Assembly: GCA_000471925.1 (NCBI GenBank)
Contig: CP006667.1
Span: 2,542,001-2,606,000, forward strand
Reading direction: 5' to 3'
DNA length: 64,000 bases
Origin: Ralstonia pickettii DTP0602
GTDB lineage: Bacteria > Pseudomonadota > Gammaproteobacteria > Burkholderiales > Burkholderiaceae
The notes below the pieces were generated by a model. It made no database searches. It saw nothing but the letters and a program-made list of their open reading frames with translations, and was not told where the DNA came from. This document shows positions 44,305 to 53,516 of this stretch, one piece after another. Both the position numbers and the translations under genes were made by a program. Each line of letters begins with the position of its first letter. Position 1 is the first letter of the stretch.

Positions 44305-44934
44305 ATGACGGATCTGGCAACCCTTTCTGTATTCGCCGTGGCGGTGATGCTCCTGCTGATGTCGCCGGGGCCCAATATGATGTTCGTGATCACGCATGGC
44401 GTGACCTACGGCTGGAGCGGCGGCGTGGCTTCGGCGCTCGGCATTGGCGCGGCGGATCTGGTACTGACGATACTCACCGCGACCGGCATCGCGGCCGTGG
44501 TCGGCAACATGCCGGCGGCCTTCGACGTCATTCGCTATTGCGGGGCCGCGTACCTTTTGTGGATGGCCTACAAGTGCCTGCAGGCACCGGCGGCACCAGG
44601 CGGGGCCATCGCGTCGCAGGCGACGCTGACAGCCGTGTTCGCGCGTGCCATGCTGAACAGCCTGCTCAACCCCAAGGCCTTGCTGTTCTTCGTGGTGTTC
44701 CTCCCGCAATTCGTCGTGCCAGGCCATGGGCCAGTCGCCCGGCAATTGCTGATCCTCGGGAGCGTGCTGACCGCGATCGCCTTCGTGTTCCACGCCGCCC
44801 TCGGCGTGGGCAGCGGCGCAGTCCGCCGCTTCCTGGATGGCAATCCGAAGTTCGCTCGCCTGCAATCGTTGGGGCTCGCCACCGTATTGGTGCTGCTGGC
44901 CCTCCGGCTGATCGTGATGGCGCGTCCGGCCTAA
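44305..44934 (+). CDS. LysE-family amino-acid exporter
   Basis: A 209-residue inner-membrane exporter of the RhtB/LysE family. The opening LSVFAVAVMLLLMSPGPNMMFVI with SPGPN is diagnostic; the loop NPKALLFFVVFLPQF near residue 120 is the second family motif. About six helices are expected. The ATG at 44305 is used; the frame is open upstream. It diverges from a MocR regulator that probably senses its substrate. Confidence 0.9.
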   Translation: MTDLATLSVFAVAVMLLLMSPGPNMMFVITHGVTYGWSGGVASALGIGAADLVLTILTATGIAAVVGNMPAAFDVIRYCGAAYLLWMAYKCLQAPAAPGGAIASQATLTAVFARAMLNSLLNPKALLFFVVFLPQFVVPGHGPVARQLLILGSVLTAIAFVFHAALGVGSGAVRRFLDGNPKFARLQSLGLATVLVLLALRLIVMARPA

Positions 44935-44969
44935 GTGGCAGGGCGCGGCAACAAGCAAGGATGACCCCA

Positions 44970-45377
44970 ATGTTCAGCCACATCGCGGTCGGGTGCGCCG
45001 ATCTGGAGCGTGCCGCCGCGTTCTATGACGCGGTGCTTATCCCCCTCGGCCTGGTACGGCGGGTGGTAGCAGCGGACAGCGGGCCTGCCGCGGCATGCTG
45101 GGTGCGCCCAGGACACGCGCTGCCAAGGTTCTACGTCTACCTCCCCTTCGACGGCAATGCCGCCAGTGCCGGGAACGGCAGCATGGTCGCCTTCGCCGCG
45201 CCGTCGCTCGCGGCCGTCGACACCGCCTACACGGCAGGGCTGGCCATGCGCGGAAGCTGCGAGGGAGAACCCGGGCCGCGTCCGCACTACGGCCATGGGT
45301 ACTACGGCGCCTACCTGCGCGACCCGGATGGCAACAAGGTGCACATCGCCTACCGTGGCGATATCGCCGATCCCTGA
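44970..45377 (+). CDS. VOC-family protein (glyoxalase-like)
   Basis: A 135-residue VOC protein. It begins MFSHIAVGCADLERAAAFYDAVL, with His4 a likely metal ligand, and ends YYGAYLRDPDGNKVHIAYRG, the classic last strand with DPDGN. It is 35 bases downstream of the LysE gene and in the same direction, so it may be co-transcribed. An ATG three codons earlier is an alternative; AAGGA precedes the chosen one by eight bases. Confidence 0.85.
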   Translation: MFSHIAVGCADLERAAAFYDAVLIPLGLVRRVVAADSGPAAACWVRPGHALPRFYVYLPFDGNAASAGNGSMVAFAAPSLAAVDTAYTAGLAMRGSCEGEPGPRPHYGHGYYGAYLRDPDGNKVHIAYRGDIADP

Positions 45378-45509
45378 GAGCTGCTCTGATATCGGAACCG
45401 ACCGGCACCGACGGCCGCCGCAGTCCGTGGCTCGACGGCGAGCCGGAAGCGGCATCGCCACGCGCAAGGTCCATCCGATGAACGACTAGTGCGGATGGCC
45501 GATCTTCTT

Positions 45510-46658
45510 CTATGCGCCCCCTTGCTGCCTCGCGGCGACGTAAAGCCTCGCAAGCTGGAATGCAGCATCCTCAAGCAACGCCGCCGCATTCTCCATCGCA
45601 AAACCGATCGATACCGGCCCCTGCTGGATCGAGATACACCCATCGAAGGCTTCGGCCAAGCCGGCATCGGGCTCGACGGCGCCGGAGAGCAGCGTTACCG
45701 GCACGCCAGCCTCGCGCGCCATCCGCGCGATCATCGCCGGCCCCTTCCCCATCATCGTCTGCGCATCGGACCGTCCCTCGCCGGTCATGACCCAGTCGAA
45801 CGCGCCGAGCCCCGCGTCGAGACCGGCAGCGCCAAGTACGAAAGCCGCCCCGGACACCATCTCTGCGCCAAGCAAGCGCAGCGCAAAGCCTATGCCGCCG
45901 GCGGCGCCGCTGCCTTCCGCATCGGCAACATCCTCCCCGACGGCGGCCGCGCATCGCTTCGCAAACCGTTCCAGCCTTGCATCTGCCGTAGCCAGGTCCT
46001 GTACGCCCTTCTGCGTGCCAAAGACAAAGGTCGCGCCGTTTGGGCCGCAGAGCGGATTGTTGACGTCTGACAGGCCGAGCAGCCGGACGCGGCCGAGCTG
46101 CGCAGGCCGCTGACAGGTTGCGGTGCGGATCGCGTCCAGCGTATCGAGGCTTGGCCACAAGGTCTTGCCATCCGCATCGGTGAAGCGGAAGCCTGTTTCC
46201 GCCAGCAGGCCGGCGCCCGCGTCATTGGTGGAAGATCCGCCCAGCCCGATCGCGATGGTATCGACACCCTGACCCGCGATCGCCCGGATGACATGGCCGA
46301 TCCCCCTGGTCGTGCGTTGCCCCGGCTCCACCAGGGCGTGCGGAAGGCCGACCACTTCGGCCACCTCGAATATCGCGAGTTCGCCAAACTCCGGCGTGTG
46401 GCCGCGGAAGTAGCGGACCGGCTTTTGCGCGCCGTTGGCGTCGGTGGCGATCACCTCTTCCCAGACGCCCGGGAGCGTGGCCGCCAGGACCTCGGCGGTG
46501 CCCTCGCCGCCATCGGCAATCGGTGCCAGGGTAACGTCGGCACGAGGTACAGCGCGGCGGATGCCGGCGCGGATGCGGTCAGCCACCTCGGTGGCGGAAA
46601 GGCTGCCCTTGAACGAGTCAGGGGCAACCAGGACTTTCAGCACTGCTGCTTCCATCAT
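45510..46658 (-). CDS. Glycerate 2-kinase (GarK/GlxK family)
   Basis: A 382-residue kinase forming 2-phosphoglycerate from D-glycerate. The opening KVLVAPDSFKGSLSATEVADRI is the family signature, and GLGGSSTNDAGAGLL near residue 135 is the Gly-rich motif; DWVMTGEGRSDAQT follows. The start region overlaps the pyruvate kinase stop (ATGATG spanning TGA); a GTG at 46643 is an alternative that would give the usual short N-terminus. It is the last gene of the minus-strand catabolic cluster. Confidence 0.92.
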   Translation of the reverse strand: MMEAAVLKVLVAPDSFKGSLSATEVADRIRAGIRRAVPRADVTLAPIADGGEGTAEVLAATLPGVWEEVIATDANGAQKPVRYFRGHTPEFGELAIFEVAEVVGLPHALVEPGQRTTRGIGHVIRAIAGQGVDTIAIGLGGSSTNDAGAGLLAETGFRFTDADGKTLWPSLDTLDAIRTATCQRPAQLGRVRLLGLSDVNNPLCGPNGATFVFGTQKGVQDLATADARLERFAKRCAAAVGEDVADAEGSGAAGGIGFALRLLGAEMVSGAAFVLGAAGLDAGLGAFDWVMTGEGRSDAQTMMGKGPAMIARMAREAGVPVTLLSGAVEPDAGLAEAFDGCISIQQGPVSIGFAMENAAALLEDAAFQLARLYVAARQQGGA

Positions 46659-48139
46659 TGTGAGATCGATCCGTCGTTGGCGAGCGCCTGCTCGTTGTGA
46701 ACCGTCACGGCATCGGGGCTGCGCGGTGCCGTCACCTTTGCCACGTGAAGCAAATTGGTCGAGCCGTGCATGCCAAACGGCATCCCTGCCACGATCACGA
46801 TTTCCTCGCCTTCGGCAGCAAAGCCTTCAGTCACCGCTGCGTTGCTGGCGACAGCGACCATCTCGTCGACATCCCGGACGTCAGGACTTACCGCCGCGTG
46901 AATGCCCCATGCCAGGCTGATGCGCCGCGCAACCTCCATCGACGGCGTCACGCCAACGATTGGCGTCTGTGGACGCACGCGCGCGGCGCGCAGCGTGGTT
47001 GCGCCAGACGATGTGTAGGCGATGGTGGTCTTGGCGCCCACGGTGCGGGTGATGTCGCGCAGCGCGCCGCATACCGCGTCCTGCCGGTTGGCAAGCGGGG
47101 CCACCTGCTGGGCATCCATGATGTTCCGATAGAGTGGATCGCTTTCGACCTCGCGGATGATCCGATCCATCATCGTGACCGCGGCGACCGGATAGCGCCC
47201 GGTGGCGGACTCGGCAGACAGCATGACAGCGTCAACGCCGTCATAAATCGCGCTGGCCACATCCGATGCTTCTGCCCGCGTGGGTACCGGCGCGGAGATC
47301 ATGGATTCGAGCATCTGCGTGGCAACGATCACGGGACGGCCCAACTGCCGGCACAGGCGAGAGATCCGCTTCTGCACCGCTGGCACGCGTTCGGGCGGCA
47401 ATTCAACGCCGAGGTCGCCCCGGGCCACCATGACGGCGTCAGACAGCGTGGCGATCGCTTCCAGATGTTCGATTGCGGAAGGCTTCTCGAGCTTGGCGAT
47501 GACCGCCGCCCTGCCGCCGATCCGCTGCTTCGCGGCTGCCACATCGCCCGGCGTCTGCACGAAGCTCAGCGCTACCCAGTCCACGCCGAGCGCCAGGGCG
47601 AATTCCAGATCGGCAAGATCCTTGTCGGTCAGTGCGGGAATGGGGATCACGGCATCCGGCACATTGATACCCTTGCGCGATGACAGCGCGCCGCCGGTGA
47701 CAACGGTTGTCACCAGTCTTGCCGGCTCGACTGCGTCGATACGCAGATGCAGCTTACCGTCGTCGAGCAGCAGGGTTCTTCCTGGCTCGGCACAGTCGAA
47801 CAACTCCCGATGCGGCAGGAAGACCCGCGATGCATCGCCCGCTTCCTGAGACTGGTCCAGGATAAAGCGCTGTCCTTCCTCAAGCATGCCGGGTTGGCCC
47901 ATCATGCCGACGCGAAGCTTGGGGCCCTGCAGGTCGGCCAGCACGGCGATCGGCCTTCCCACCTCCTTTTCCACTTGCCGTACCACGTCATAGGTATGAC
48001 GATGGTCGTCGTGCGTGCCATGGCTGAAATTGAAACGGAAGACATCCGCGCCAGCGAGGAACAGCGCGCGGATGGCGTCCGCGGAGGAACTGACGGGTCC
48101 CAGCGTGGCTACGATCTTGGCCTTGCGAAATCGTCTCAT
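46655..48139 (-). CDS. pyk: Pyruvate kinase
   Basis: A 494-residue cytosolic enzyme converting phosphoenolpyruvate and ADP to pyruvate and ATP. Motifs include KIVATLGP, FRFNFSHG, the catalytic LEKPSAIEHLEAI (Lys) and MVARGDLGVELP, with ATQMLESMI. Extra pyruvate kinase genes beside glycerate kinase are common in glyoxylate or hydroxypyruvate pathways, since glycerate 2-kinase, enolase and pyruvate kinase act in turn. The stop overlaps the glycerate kinase start. Confidence 0.96.
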   Translation of the reverse strand: MRRFRKAKIVATLGPVSSSADAIRALFLAGADVFRFNFSHGTHDDHRHTYDVVRQVEKEVGRPIAVLADLQGPKLRVGMMGQPGMLEEGQRFILDQSQEAGDASRVFLPHRELFDCAEPGRTLLLDDGKLHLRIDAVEPARLVTTVVTGGALSSRKGINVPDAVIPIPALTDKDLADLEFALALGVDWVALSFVQTPGDVAAAKQRIGGRAAVIAKLEKPSAIEHLEAIATLSDAVMVARGDLGVELPPERVPAVQKRISRLCRQLGRPVIVATQMLESMISAPVPTRAEASDVASAIYDGVDAVMLSAESATGRYPVAAVTMMDRIIREVESDPLYRNIMDAQQVAPLANRQDAVCGALRDITRTVGAKTTIAYTSSGATTLRAARVRPQTPIVGVTPSMEVARRISLAWGIHAAVSPDVRDVDEMVAVASNAAVTEGFAAEGEEIVIVAGMPFGMHGSTNLLHVAKVTAPRSPDAVTVHNEQALANDGSISQ

Positions 48140-48175
48140 CAGAGAGCTCAGCTTGTTGGTTGACGAACCGTGTTC

Positions 48176-49132
48176 CTACCCGACGACAACATTCCTGGGC
48201 GTTCCCTCCGCGAAGGCACGGATGTTGTCGATCAGCTGGTCGGCCAGGCCTTGCACTGCCTCGTCGCTCGCCCATGCCACGTGCGGCGTCAGGATGAAGT
48301 TGGGCGCATCCTTCAGTTGTTGGAATGGGTGGTCCGCGCCGGGCGGCTCTTCCGTCGCGACGTCAAACCCGGCCCCGGACACCTTCCCGGATTGCAGCGC
48401 TTCCACCAGCGCCGCTTCGTTGACCAGCCCACCGCGCGCGGTGTTGATCAGCAACGGACGCCGTTCCATCTGCGCGAACTCGGCCGTGTCGATCAGGTTG
48501 CGTGTCTGCGCCACCAGCGGGCAATGCAAGGTGATGATGTCGCTACGGCGCAGAACTTCCTCGAAAGGCGTATAGAGCGGACCCATATCCTGGCGTCCCT
48601 TGTAGGCGGCAAACAGCGGTTTCATGCCCAGCGCACTCGCCATCCGGGCCACCGATTGTCCGAGCACGCCGTCGCCGATAATGCCAAGCACCGATCCGTG
48701 CAAGTCCTTGATCGGGTAGTCAAAGAAGCAGAAGGCCCCGGATTCCTGCCAGCGGCCACGCCTGACGGCATCGTGGTAGGCCGCGAGGCTGCGCCGCAGC
48801 GCGAAGATCAGGGCGAAGGTATGCTCCGGCACCGTATGGACGGCATAGTTGCGGATGTTGGATACGACGATGCCGCAGGCGGAACAGGCTTTCAGGTCGA
48901 CGATATCCGTGCCGGTCGCCGCGATGGCGACAAGCTTCAGGTTCGGCGCCTGCTCGAGCTGCCGGGCATCCAGCTTCACCTTGTTTGTGATGACCACGTC
49001 CGCGCCGGCGATGCGTGCGGCGACGTCCTCGTCAGCCGTTTCTCCGTGGAGTTCGAGCTCATGCGGGAACGGCAGCGCTCGCAGCGTGGTCTGCGGTGAG
49101 ATGGTGGAACGGTCCAGGAATACGATCTTCAT
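48176..49132 (-). CDS. D-2-hydroxyacid dehydrogenase (hydroxypyruvate/glyoxylate reductase type)
   Basis: A 318-residue NAD(P)-dependent dehydrogenase. The dinucleotide motif appears as LGIIGDGVLGQSVARMA near residue 150, where the second Gly of GxGxxG is Asp-Gly; substrate Arg is in LLINTARGGLVNEAAL, and the catalytic Glu/His are in TEEPPGADHP and TPHVAWAS. The family reduces hydroxypyruvate to D-glycerate or glyoxylate to glycolate. The ATG at 49132 is chosen at the conserved start. It is upstream of pyk by 36 bases. Confidence 0.92.
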   Translation of the reverse strand: MKIVFLDRSTISPQTTLRALPFPHELELHGETADEDVAARIAGADVVITNKVKLDARQLEQAPNLKLVAIAATGTDIVDLKACSACGIVVSNIRNYAVHTVPEHTFALIFALRRSLAAYHDAVRRGRWQESGAFCFFDYPIKDLHGSVLGIIGDGVLGQSVARMASALGMKPLFAAYKGRQDMGPLYTPFEEVLRRSDIITLHCPLVAQTRNLIDTAEFAQMERRPLLINTARGGLVNEAALVEALQSGKVSGAGFDVATEEPPGADHPFQQLKDAPNFILTPHVAWASDEAVQGLADQLIDNIRAFAEGTPRNVVVG

Positions 49133-49379
49133 TGGAGTCACTTCGAGGTTTGGTGGTCTGCACGCAGCGTGCCGATGTGCGACACGAGTCATCCCACTGG
49201 CTTTGTATCGACGAGCGGCGGTCGATGGGCGGCGTTGAACCGCCCCCTTGCCGCGGTAAAGACATGATGAGGGGAAGGCGGGCCGAGGTGGAACCGCGGC
49301 TTTCTCCACCTTCCTTTCTCAAATGGAAAGGGACAGTGGCCACACCAGGCGCCGCGTCGGCCGCCCGGAGGCGGCGTGT

Positions 49380-50354
49380 TCAGTCGACGGTGGCGCCAGA
49401 TGCCTTGACGATCCTGGCCCACTTGTCCATGTCGGACCTGAGCATGGCCGACAGTTGCTGAGGCGTGGCGCGCGGCAGCTCGGCGCCCTGCGCCTTGAGC
49501 TTGTCCTGGACGGCCTTGTCGTCAAGCACCTTGTCCACTGCCGCCGTCAGCTTGCTGGTGACATCCTTTGGCGTGCCGCGCACGGCGAACAGGCCGACCC
49601 AGAGATCTCCGCTGTAGTTGGGCACGGTTTCACTGATCGCCGGGATCTCCGGCGCAGCACTTGAACGCCTGGCCGAACTGATCCCGAGCGCCTTCAGCTT
49701 GCCGGCCCTGATGTGCGGCAGCACCGACGGCAGGCTGGCGAAGGCAAGCGGAACCTGGTTGCCCAGCAGGTCATTGAGTGCAGGCCCGATGCCCTTGTAC
49801 GGCACATGTTCCAGCGAGATGCCGGCCATGCTGTTCAGCATCTCGCCAAGCAGGTGATTCAGCGAGCCGTTGCCGGCCGAGGCGTAGCGGAACTCATTCG
49901 GCTTGCGCTTGGCCAGCTCGATCAGTTCCTTCATCGACGATGCCGGGAACGACGGGTTGGCAACCAGCACATTGGGCACGCTGGCGACCAACGCGATGGG
50001 CTCGAAGTCCTTGACGGGGTCGAACGGTATCTTCTTGTACACCGCCGGATTGATCGCCTGGGTACTGCTGATCGTCAGCAGTACGGTGTAGCCGTCGGGG
50101 TTGCTCCTGGCGGCGTGCTGGCTGCCGATATTGCCGCCAGCCCCGGGACGGTTGTCGACGATAAACTGCTGGCCGGTCGACTGCGACAACGCCGCGGCCA
50201 GGATGCGCCCGACGATGTCGTTGGTCCCGCCCGGCGCCTGTGGCACCACGATCGTGACCGGCTTGGAAGGATAGGCATCGCTGGTGGGCGCTGCCTGTGC
50301 GAGGGAAGTGCCAAATACCAGGCACGCGAGTGCGGTCCGGATTCGTCGGTTCAT
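49380..50354 (-). CDS. Bug/TctC-family solute-binding protein
   Basis: A 324-residue periplasmic receptor. The signal peptide ends LAQAAP, followed by YPSKPVTIVVPQAPGGTNDI, VDNRPGAGGNIGS and the HVPYKGIGPAL motif. Such receptors bind carboxylates for tripartite tricarboxylate transporters; no TctA/TctB genes lie nearby. The ATG at 50354 follows AGGAGACTC. Its place between the CitE-like lyase and the dehydrogenase suggests that it captures the acid degraded by this cluster. Confidence 0.92.
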   Translation of the reverse strand: MNRRIRTALACLVFGTSLAQAAPTSDAYPSKPVTIVVPQAPGGTNDIVGRILAAALSQSTGQQFIVDNRPGAGGNIGSQHAARSNPDGYTVLLTISSTQAINPAVYKKIPFDPVKDFEPIALVASVPNVLVANPSFPASSMKELIELAKRKPNEFRYASAGNGSLNHLLGEMLNSMAGISLEHVPYKGIGPALNDLLGNQVPLAFASLPSVLPHIRAGKLKALGISSARRSSAAPEIPAISETVPNYSGDLWVGLFAVRGTPKDVTSKLTAAVDKVLDDKAVQDKLKAQGAELPRATPQQLSAMLRSDMDKWARIVKASGATVD

Positions 50355-50415
50355 ACTGAGTCTCCTGGATTGATTCCGGCCATCTGTGGCGGCCGGTTGA
50401 TTGGGTGATGACTGG

Positions 50416-51324
50416 CTACGCGCCGGCTCGGCCACGCATGCCGACGACCTTCATCGCCATCCTGATATTGGCGTAGTCGACCAGCTTGCCGTCGAGCTGC
50501 ACCGCTCCGCGGCCCTCCCGCTCGGCATCGGCCAGCGCGGCCACCACGCGCTGCGCGGCCTGGAATTCATCATCGGTGGGGGTAAAGGCGCGGTTCGTGC
50601 TGTCCAGCTGCATCGGGTGAATGACCTGCTTGCCGTCATAGCCGAGCGCCGCGGCTTTCAGCGCGCTGGATTCGGTCAGCCTAGCGTCACGGAAGGCACC
50701 GCAAGGTCCGTCGATCGCACGCAGGCCAAACGCGCGCGCGGCCACCAGGATGCGCATCATCGGATAGGCCCACATATCAAGGGGGGTGTCGGCATAGCCC
50801 TCCGTGGCGCGCGCGGTCATGGCATAGCCCGGGTCGGACAGGCCGATTTCCACGCCCTTGGCCCCAATCGATGCGCCAAAATCGCCGACACCAAAATGCA
50901 GGGATTCGAGATTGCCGCCAGCCGCGGCGATCTGCTCGCAGAAGACCAGGCCTTTTGCGGTTTCGATCATTGCCTCGATGCCTATCCTGGTGCCGTCGAG
51001 CTGGCCCTGCACCTGGGCGATCTCCTGCGCCGACTCGACCTTCGGCAGCAACACGGCATTCAGGCGGCCGCAGCGTTCCACCAGCGCCTGGATCTCCTTG
51101 CGCTGCCGCTCCCCTGCCCCGTTCACGCGCACGACCACCACCTTGTCGCCCCAATCGAGCCCGTTGAGGGCCTCGATAGCGGCCGTCAGCGCGGCGGCTT
51201 TCATCGACTCCGGCACCGCGTCTTCCAGATCGAGGAAGACGGCATCGGCCTCGGATCGCGCTGCGGATGCCACCAGCCGATCCTGGTGGGCCGGCATGGC
51301 CAGGTAAGTCCGGGTGACTTTCAT
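50416..51324 (-). CDS. CitE-like CoA-ester lyase (HpcH/HpaI aldolase/citrate lyase beta-subunit family)
   Basis: A 302-residue lyase. Family motifs are FLDLEDAVPESMK (acidic metal site), VLLPKVESAQEI, AMIETAKGLVFCEQIAA (Glu ligand) and LHFGVGDFGASIG (Asp ligand). Relatives cleave malyl-CoA, citramalyl-CoA or similar esters to a 2-oxoacid plus acetyl-CoA. The ATG overlaps the stop of the CoA-transferase gene (ATGA), so the two enzymes are coupled and probably act on the same substrate. Confidence 0.9.
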   Translation of the reverse strand: MKVTRTYLAMPAHQDRLVASAARSEADAVFLDLEDAVPESMKAAALTAAIEALNGLDWGDKVVVVRVNGAGERQRKEIQALVERCGRLNAVLLPKVESAQEIAQVQGQLDGTRIGIEAMIETAKGLVFCEQIAAAGGNLESLHFGVGDFGASIGAKGVEIGLSDPGYAMTARATEGYADTPLDMWAYPMMRILVAARAFGLRAIDGPCGAFRDARLTESSALKAAALGYDGKQVIHPMQLDSTNRAFTPTDDEFQAAQRVVAALADAEREGRGAVQLDGKLVDYANIRMAMKVVGMRGRAGA

Positions 51325-52511
51325 TGTGCGCACCCATATGCGCGGGCATCCGTCTCGCCTGGTTCCGCCGCGTCCAGGCCAAATTCTGCAAGTACCGCAG
51401 CGGTATGCTCGCCGATCGCCGGGACTGGTCCCATTACCGGTTCGATACCATCGATGATGAGGGGCGGCTTGAAGACATGGAGCGGCCCGACCGGGCTGGC
51501 AACCTCCTGGACCCGCCCGCGCTCGTGCAATTGCGGATGCTGCAGGAACTCGGCCACGTCATTCAGCCTGGCGTTCGCGATCGACGCCGCTTCCAGCTTC
51601 TCTGCGACCTCGGCGCTCGACCACCTGGCAAACCGTTCGGTGATGATCGCCTCGAGCGCCTCATGGTTGGCAAGGCGCTGGGGGTTGGCGCTGAAACGTG
51701 GGTCCGAAGCCAGCGCTTCATCCTCAAGCACGCGCGCGCAGAATGCCTGCCATTCGCGCTCGTTCTGGATGCCAAAGAAGACCGCCTTGCCGTCGCCTGC
51801 CTTGAATGGCCCGTACGGCGCGATGGTGGCGTGGCGGGCGCCCGCACGCGCAAGCGGGCTGCCGCTGTCGCGCGTGTAGTAGGCGGGATAGCTCATCCAT
51901 TCCGCCATGCTGTCGAACAGCGAGACTTCGAACGCCGTGCCGCTGCCGGTGCGCTCGCGCCGGTACAACGCCATCAGGACCCCGTTCAACGCATACATGC
52001 CGGTCGCGATATCCACGATGGAGAGCCCGCATTTGGCCTGCGCCTCGGGCGTGCCGTTGATCGACAGGAAGCCGGTCTCGCACTGGACCAGCAGGTCATA
52101 GGCCTTCTTGTTGCGGAACGGCCCGGTTGAGCCGTAGCCGGAGATGTCGCAGGCAATCAGGGCCGGGTGACGCTCCACCAGCGTCCTGGCGTCCAGGCCG
52201 AGCTTGCGGGCCGCTCCGGGCGCCAGGTTCTGCAGGAAGACATCGGCCTTGCCGAGCATTGCATCCAGCGCGCGCCGGCCTTCCTCGGTCTTGATGTCGA
52301 GCGCCACGCTTTCCTTGGTCCGGTTGGCCCATACGAACTGGCTCGACATGCCTTGCATGACCTTGTCGTATCCGCGTGCAAAATCGCCGGCACCGGGGCG
52401 TTCGACCTTGATGACACGCGCGCCCCAATCGGCGAGGTGGCGCGTGGCCAGAGGGGCCGCTATGGCCTGCTCCAGCGCTACTACGGTGATACCGGTCAGA
52501 GGGAGATTCAT
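51321..52511 (-). CDS. CaiB/BaiF-type (class III) CoA-transferase
   Basis: A 396-residue CoA-transferase. It opens LPLTGITVVALEQAIAAPLATRHLADWGARVIKVERPGAGD, with a catalytic Asp expected in the later VDIATGMYALNGV or nearby region. Class III enzymes move CoA from succinyl-CoA or a similar donor to a carboxylate; relatives act on malate and citramalate. With the coupled CitE-like lyase this would activate and then split a hydroxy-dicarboxylic acid. Confidence 0.92.
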   Translation of the reverse strand: MNLPLTGITVVALEQAIAAPLATRHLADWGARVIKVERPGAGDFARGYDKVMQGMSSQFVWANRTKESVALDIKTEEGRRALDAMLGKADVFLQNLAPGAARKLGLDARTLVERHPALIACDISGYGSTGPFRNKKAYDLLVQCETGFLSINGTPEAQAKCGLSIVDIATGMYALNGVLMALYRRERTGSGTAFEVSLFDSMAEWMSYPAYYTRDSGSPLARAGARHATIAPYGPFKAGDGKAVFFGIQNEREWQAFCARVLEDEALASDPRFSANPQRLANHEALEAIITERFARWSSAEVAEKLEAASIANARLNDVAEFLQHPQLHERGRVQEVASPVGPLHVFKPPLIIDGIEPVMGPVPAIGEHTAAVLAEFGLDAAEPGETDARAYGCAQ

Positions 52512-52616
52512 GGGACGCCAGCCGTTTCGTTGCTCGAGTGGCTAGTGTCCGCAACTGTGGGGCGGCCGTAAATTATTGGATTTCGATGGCGGCCGTTCCT
52601 GATTCTGATGGCCGGC

Positions 52617-53516
52617 TCAGGCGGAAGCAGCGATGGACGGCGACAGGCTCTCGACGAAGAGCTGCGCGGCGCGCGGCAGCTCGGCAAAGTCCCGATATCC
52701 GACCAGCATGGCCAGCGAGGCCCAGTCGTCCAGAAGGGGTACGACATGGAGCCCACCGCTATTGGGCTGCGCAGCAACCGTCACGTCGGACATGATTCCA
52801 AGCCCCACGCCTGCAGACACCATGGTCCGCATAGCGTCGAAACTCGTGACCTGCAAGCGTGTCCGGATCGACCTCTGCAGCGCGGCCGCGCCCTGCTCCG
52901 TCAGCCGGTAGAGCATGCTGCCCTCATGGAAGGCGACGTGATCGTAGTTCAGGGTATCGCCGAAGAAGACTCCGGATTTGCCTGCCAGCGGGTGGCCGGC
53001 TGGCATTACCACCACCAGGCGAGCGGAACGGTAAGGCACCGTTGCCAGCCCCGCATGCGGGGTGTCGGCCCAGAACAGGCCGACGTCAGCCAGGCCGTCC
53101 TTCAGCGACCGCACGATGTACGGGCTGCTCCATTCTTCCAGGCGAACCTCCACCTCCGGATAGCGCCGCAGGAACGCCGGCAGATCGCTGCCGAGGAAGC
53201 CGACAATCGATGTACTGTTGGCGAAGACGCGCACGTCGCCCTTGGTGCCCTCGCTGTAACGGCTCATGTCAGCGCGCAACCGCCCCAACAGATCGACGAT
53301 GCCTTTGGCGTATGCCACCAGTTCAAGCCCGGCCGCCGTCGGGCGCACCCCACCGCTGTGCCGGTCAAGAAGGCGTGCGGACAGCACGTCCTCCAGGTCG
53401 CTGATGCGCTTGCTGACCGCAGAGGCGGCCATGAAATGCCGCTCCGCCGCCCGCGCCAGGCTCCTTTCTTCCACGACCGTCAGGAAAATGGTCAGGGTGG
53501 TGGGGTCGATACGCAC
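52617..53516 (-). CDS. LysR-family regulator of the CoA-transferase/lyase cluster
   Basis: A 299-residue LysR protein. The winged helix reads LTIFLTVVEERSLARAAERHFMAASAVSKRI, and the effector domain follows. It lies upstream of the CoA-transferase gene, on the same strand rather than divergent. The 105-base gap probably holds the promoter for the catabolic genes. The inducer is likely a carboxylate or its CoA ester. Confidence 0.88.
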   Translation of the reverse strand: MRIDPTTLTIFLTVVEERSLARAAERHFMAASAVSKRISDLEDVLSARLLDRHSGGVRPTAAGLELVAYAKGIVDLLGRLRADMSRYSEGTKGDVRVFANSTSIVGFLGSDLPAFLRRYPEVEVRLEEWSSPYIVRSLKDGLADVGLFWADTPHAGLATVPYRSARLVVVMPAGHPLAGKSGVFFGDTLNYDHVAFHEGSMLYRLTEQGAAALQRSIRTRLQVTSFDAMRTMVSAGVGLGIMSDVTVAAQPNSGGLHVVPLLDDWASLAMLVGYRDFAELPRAAQLFVESLSPSIAASA

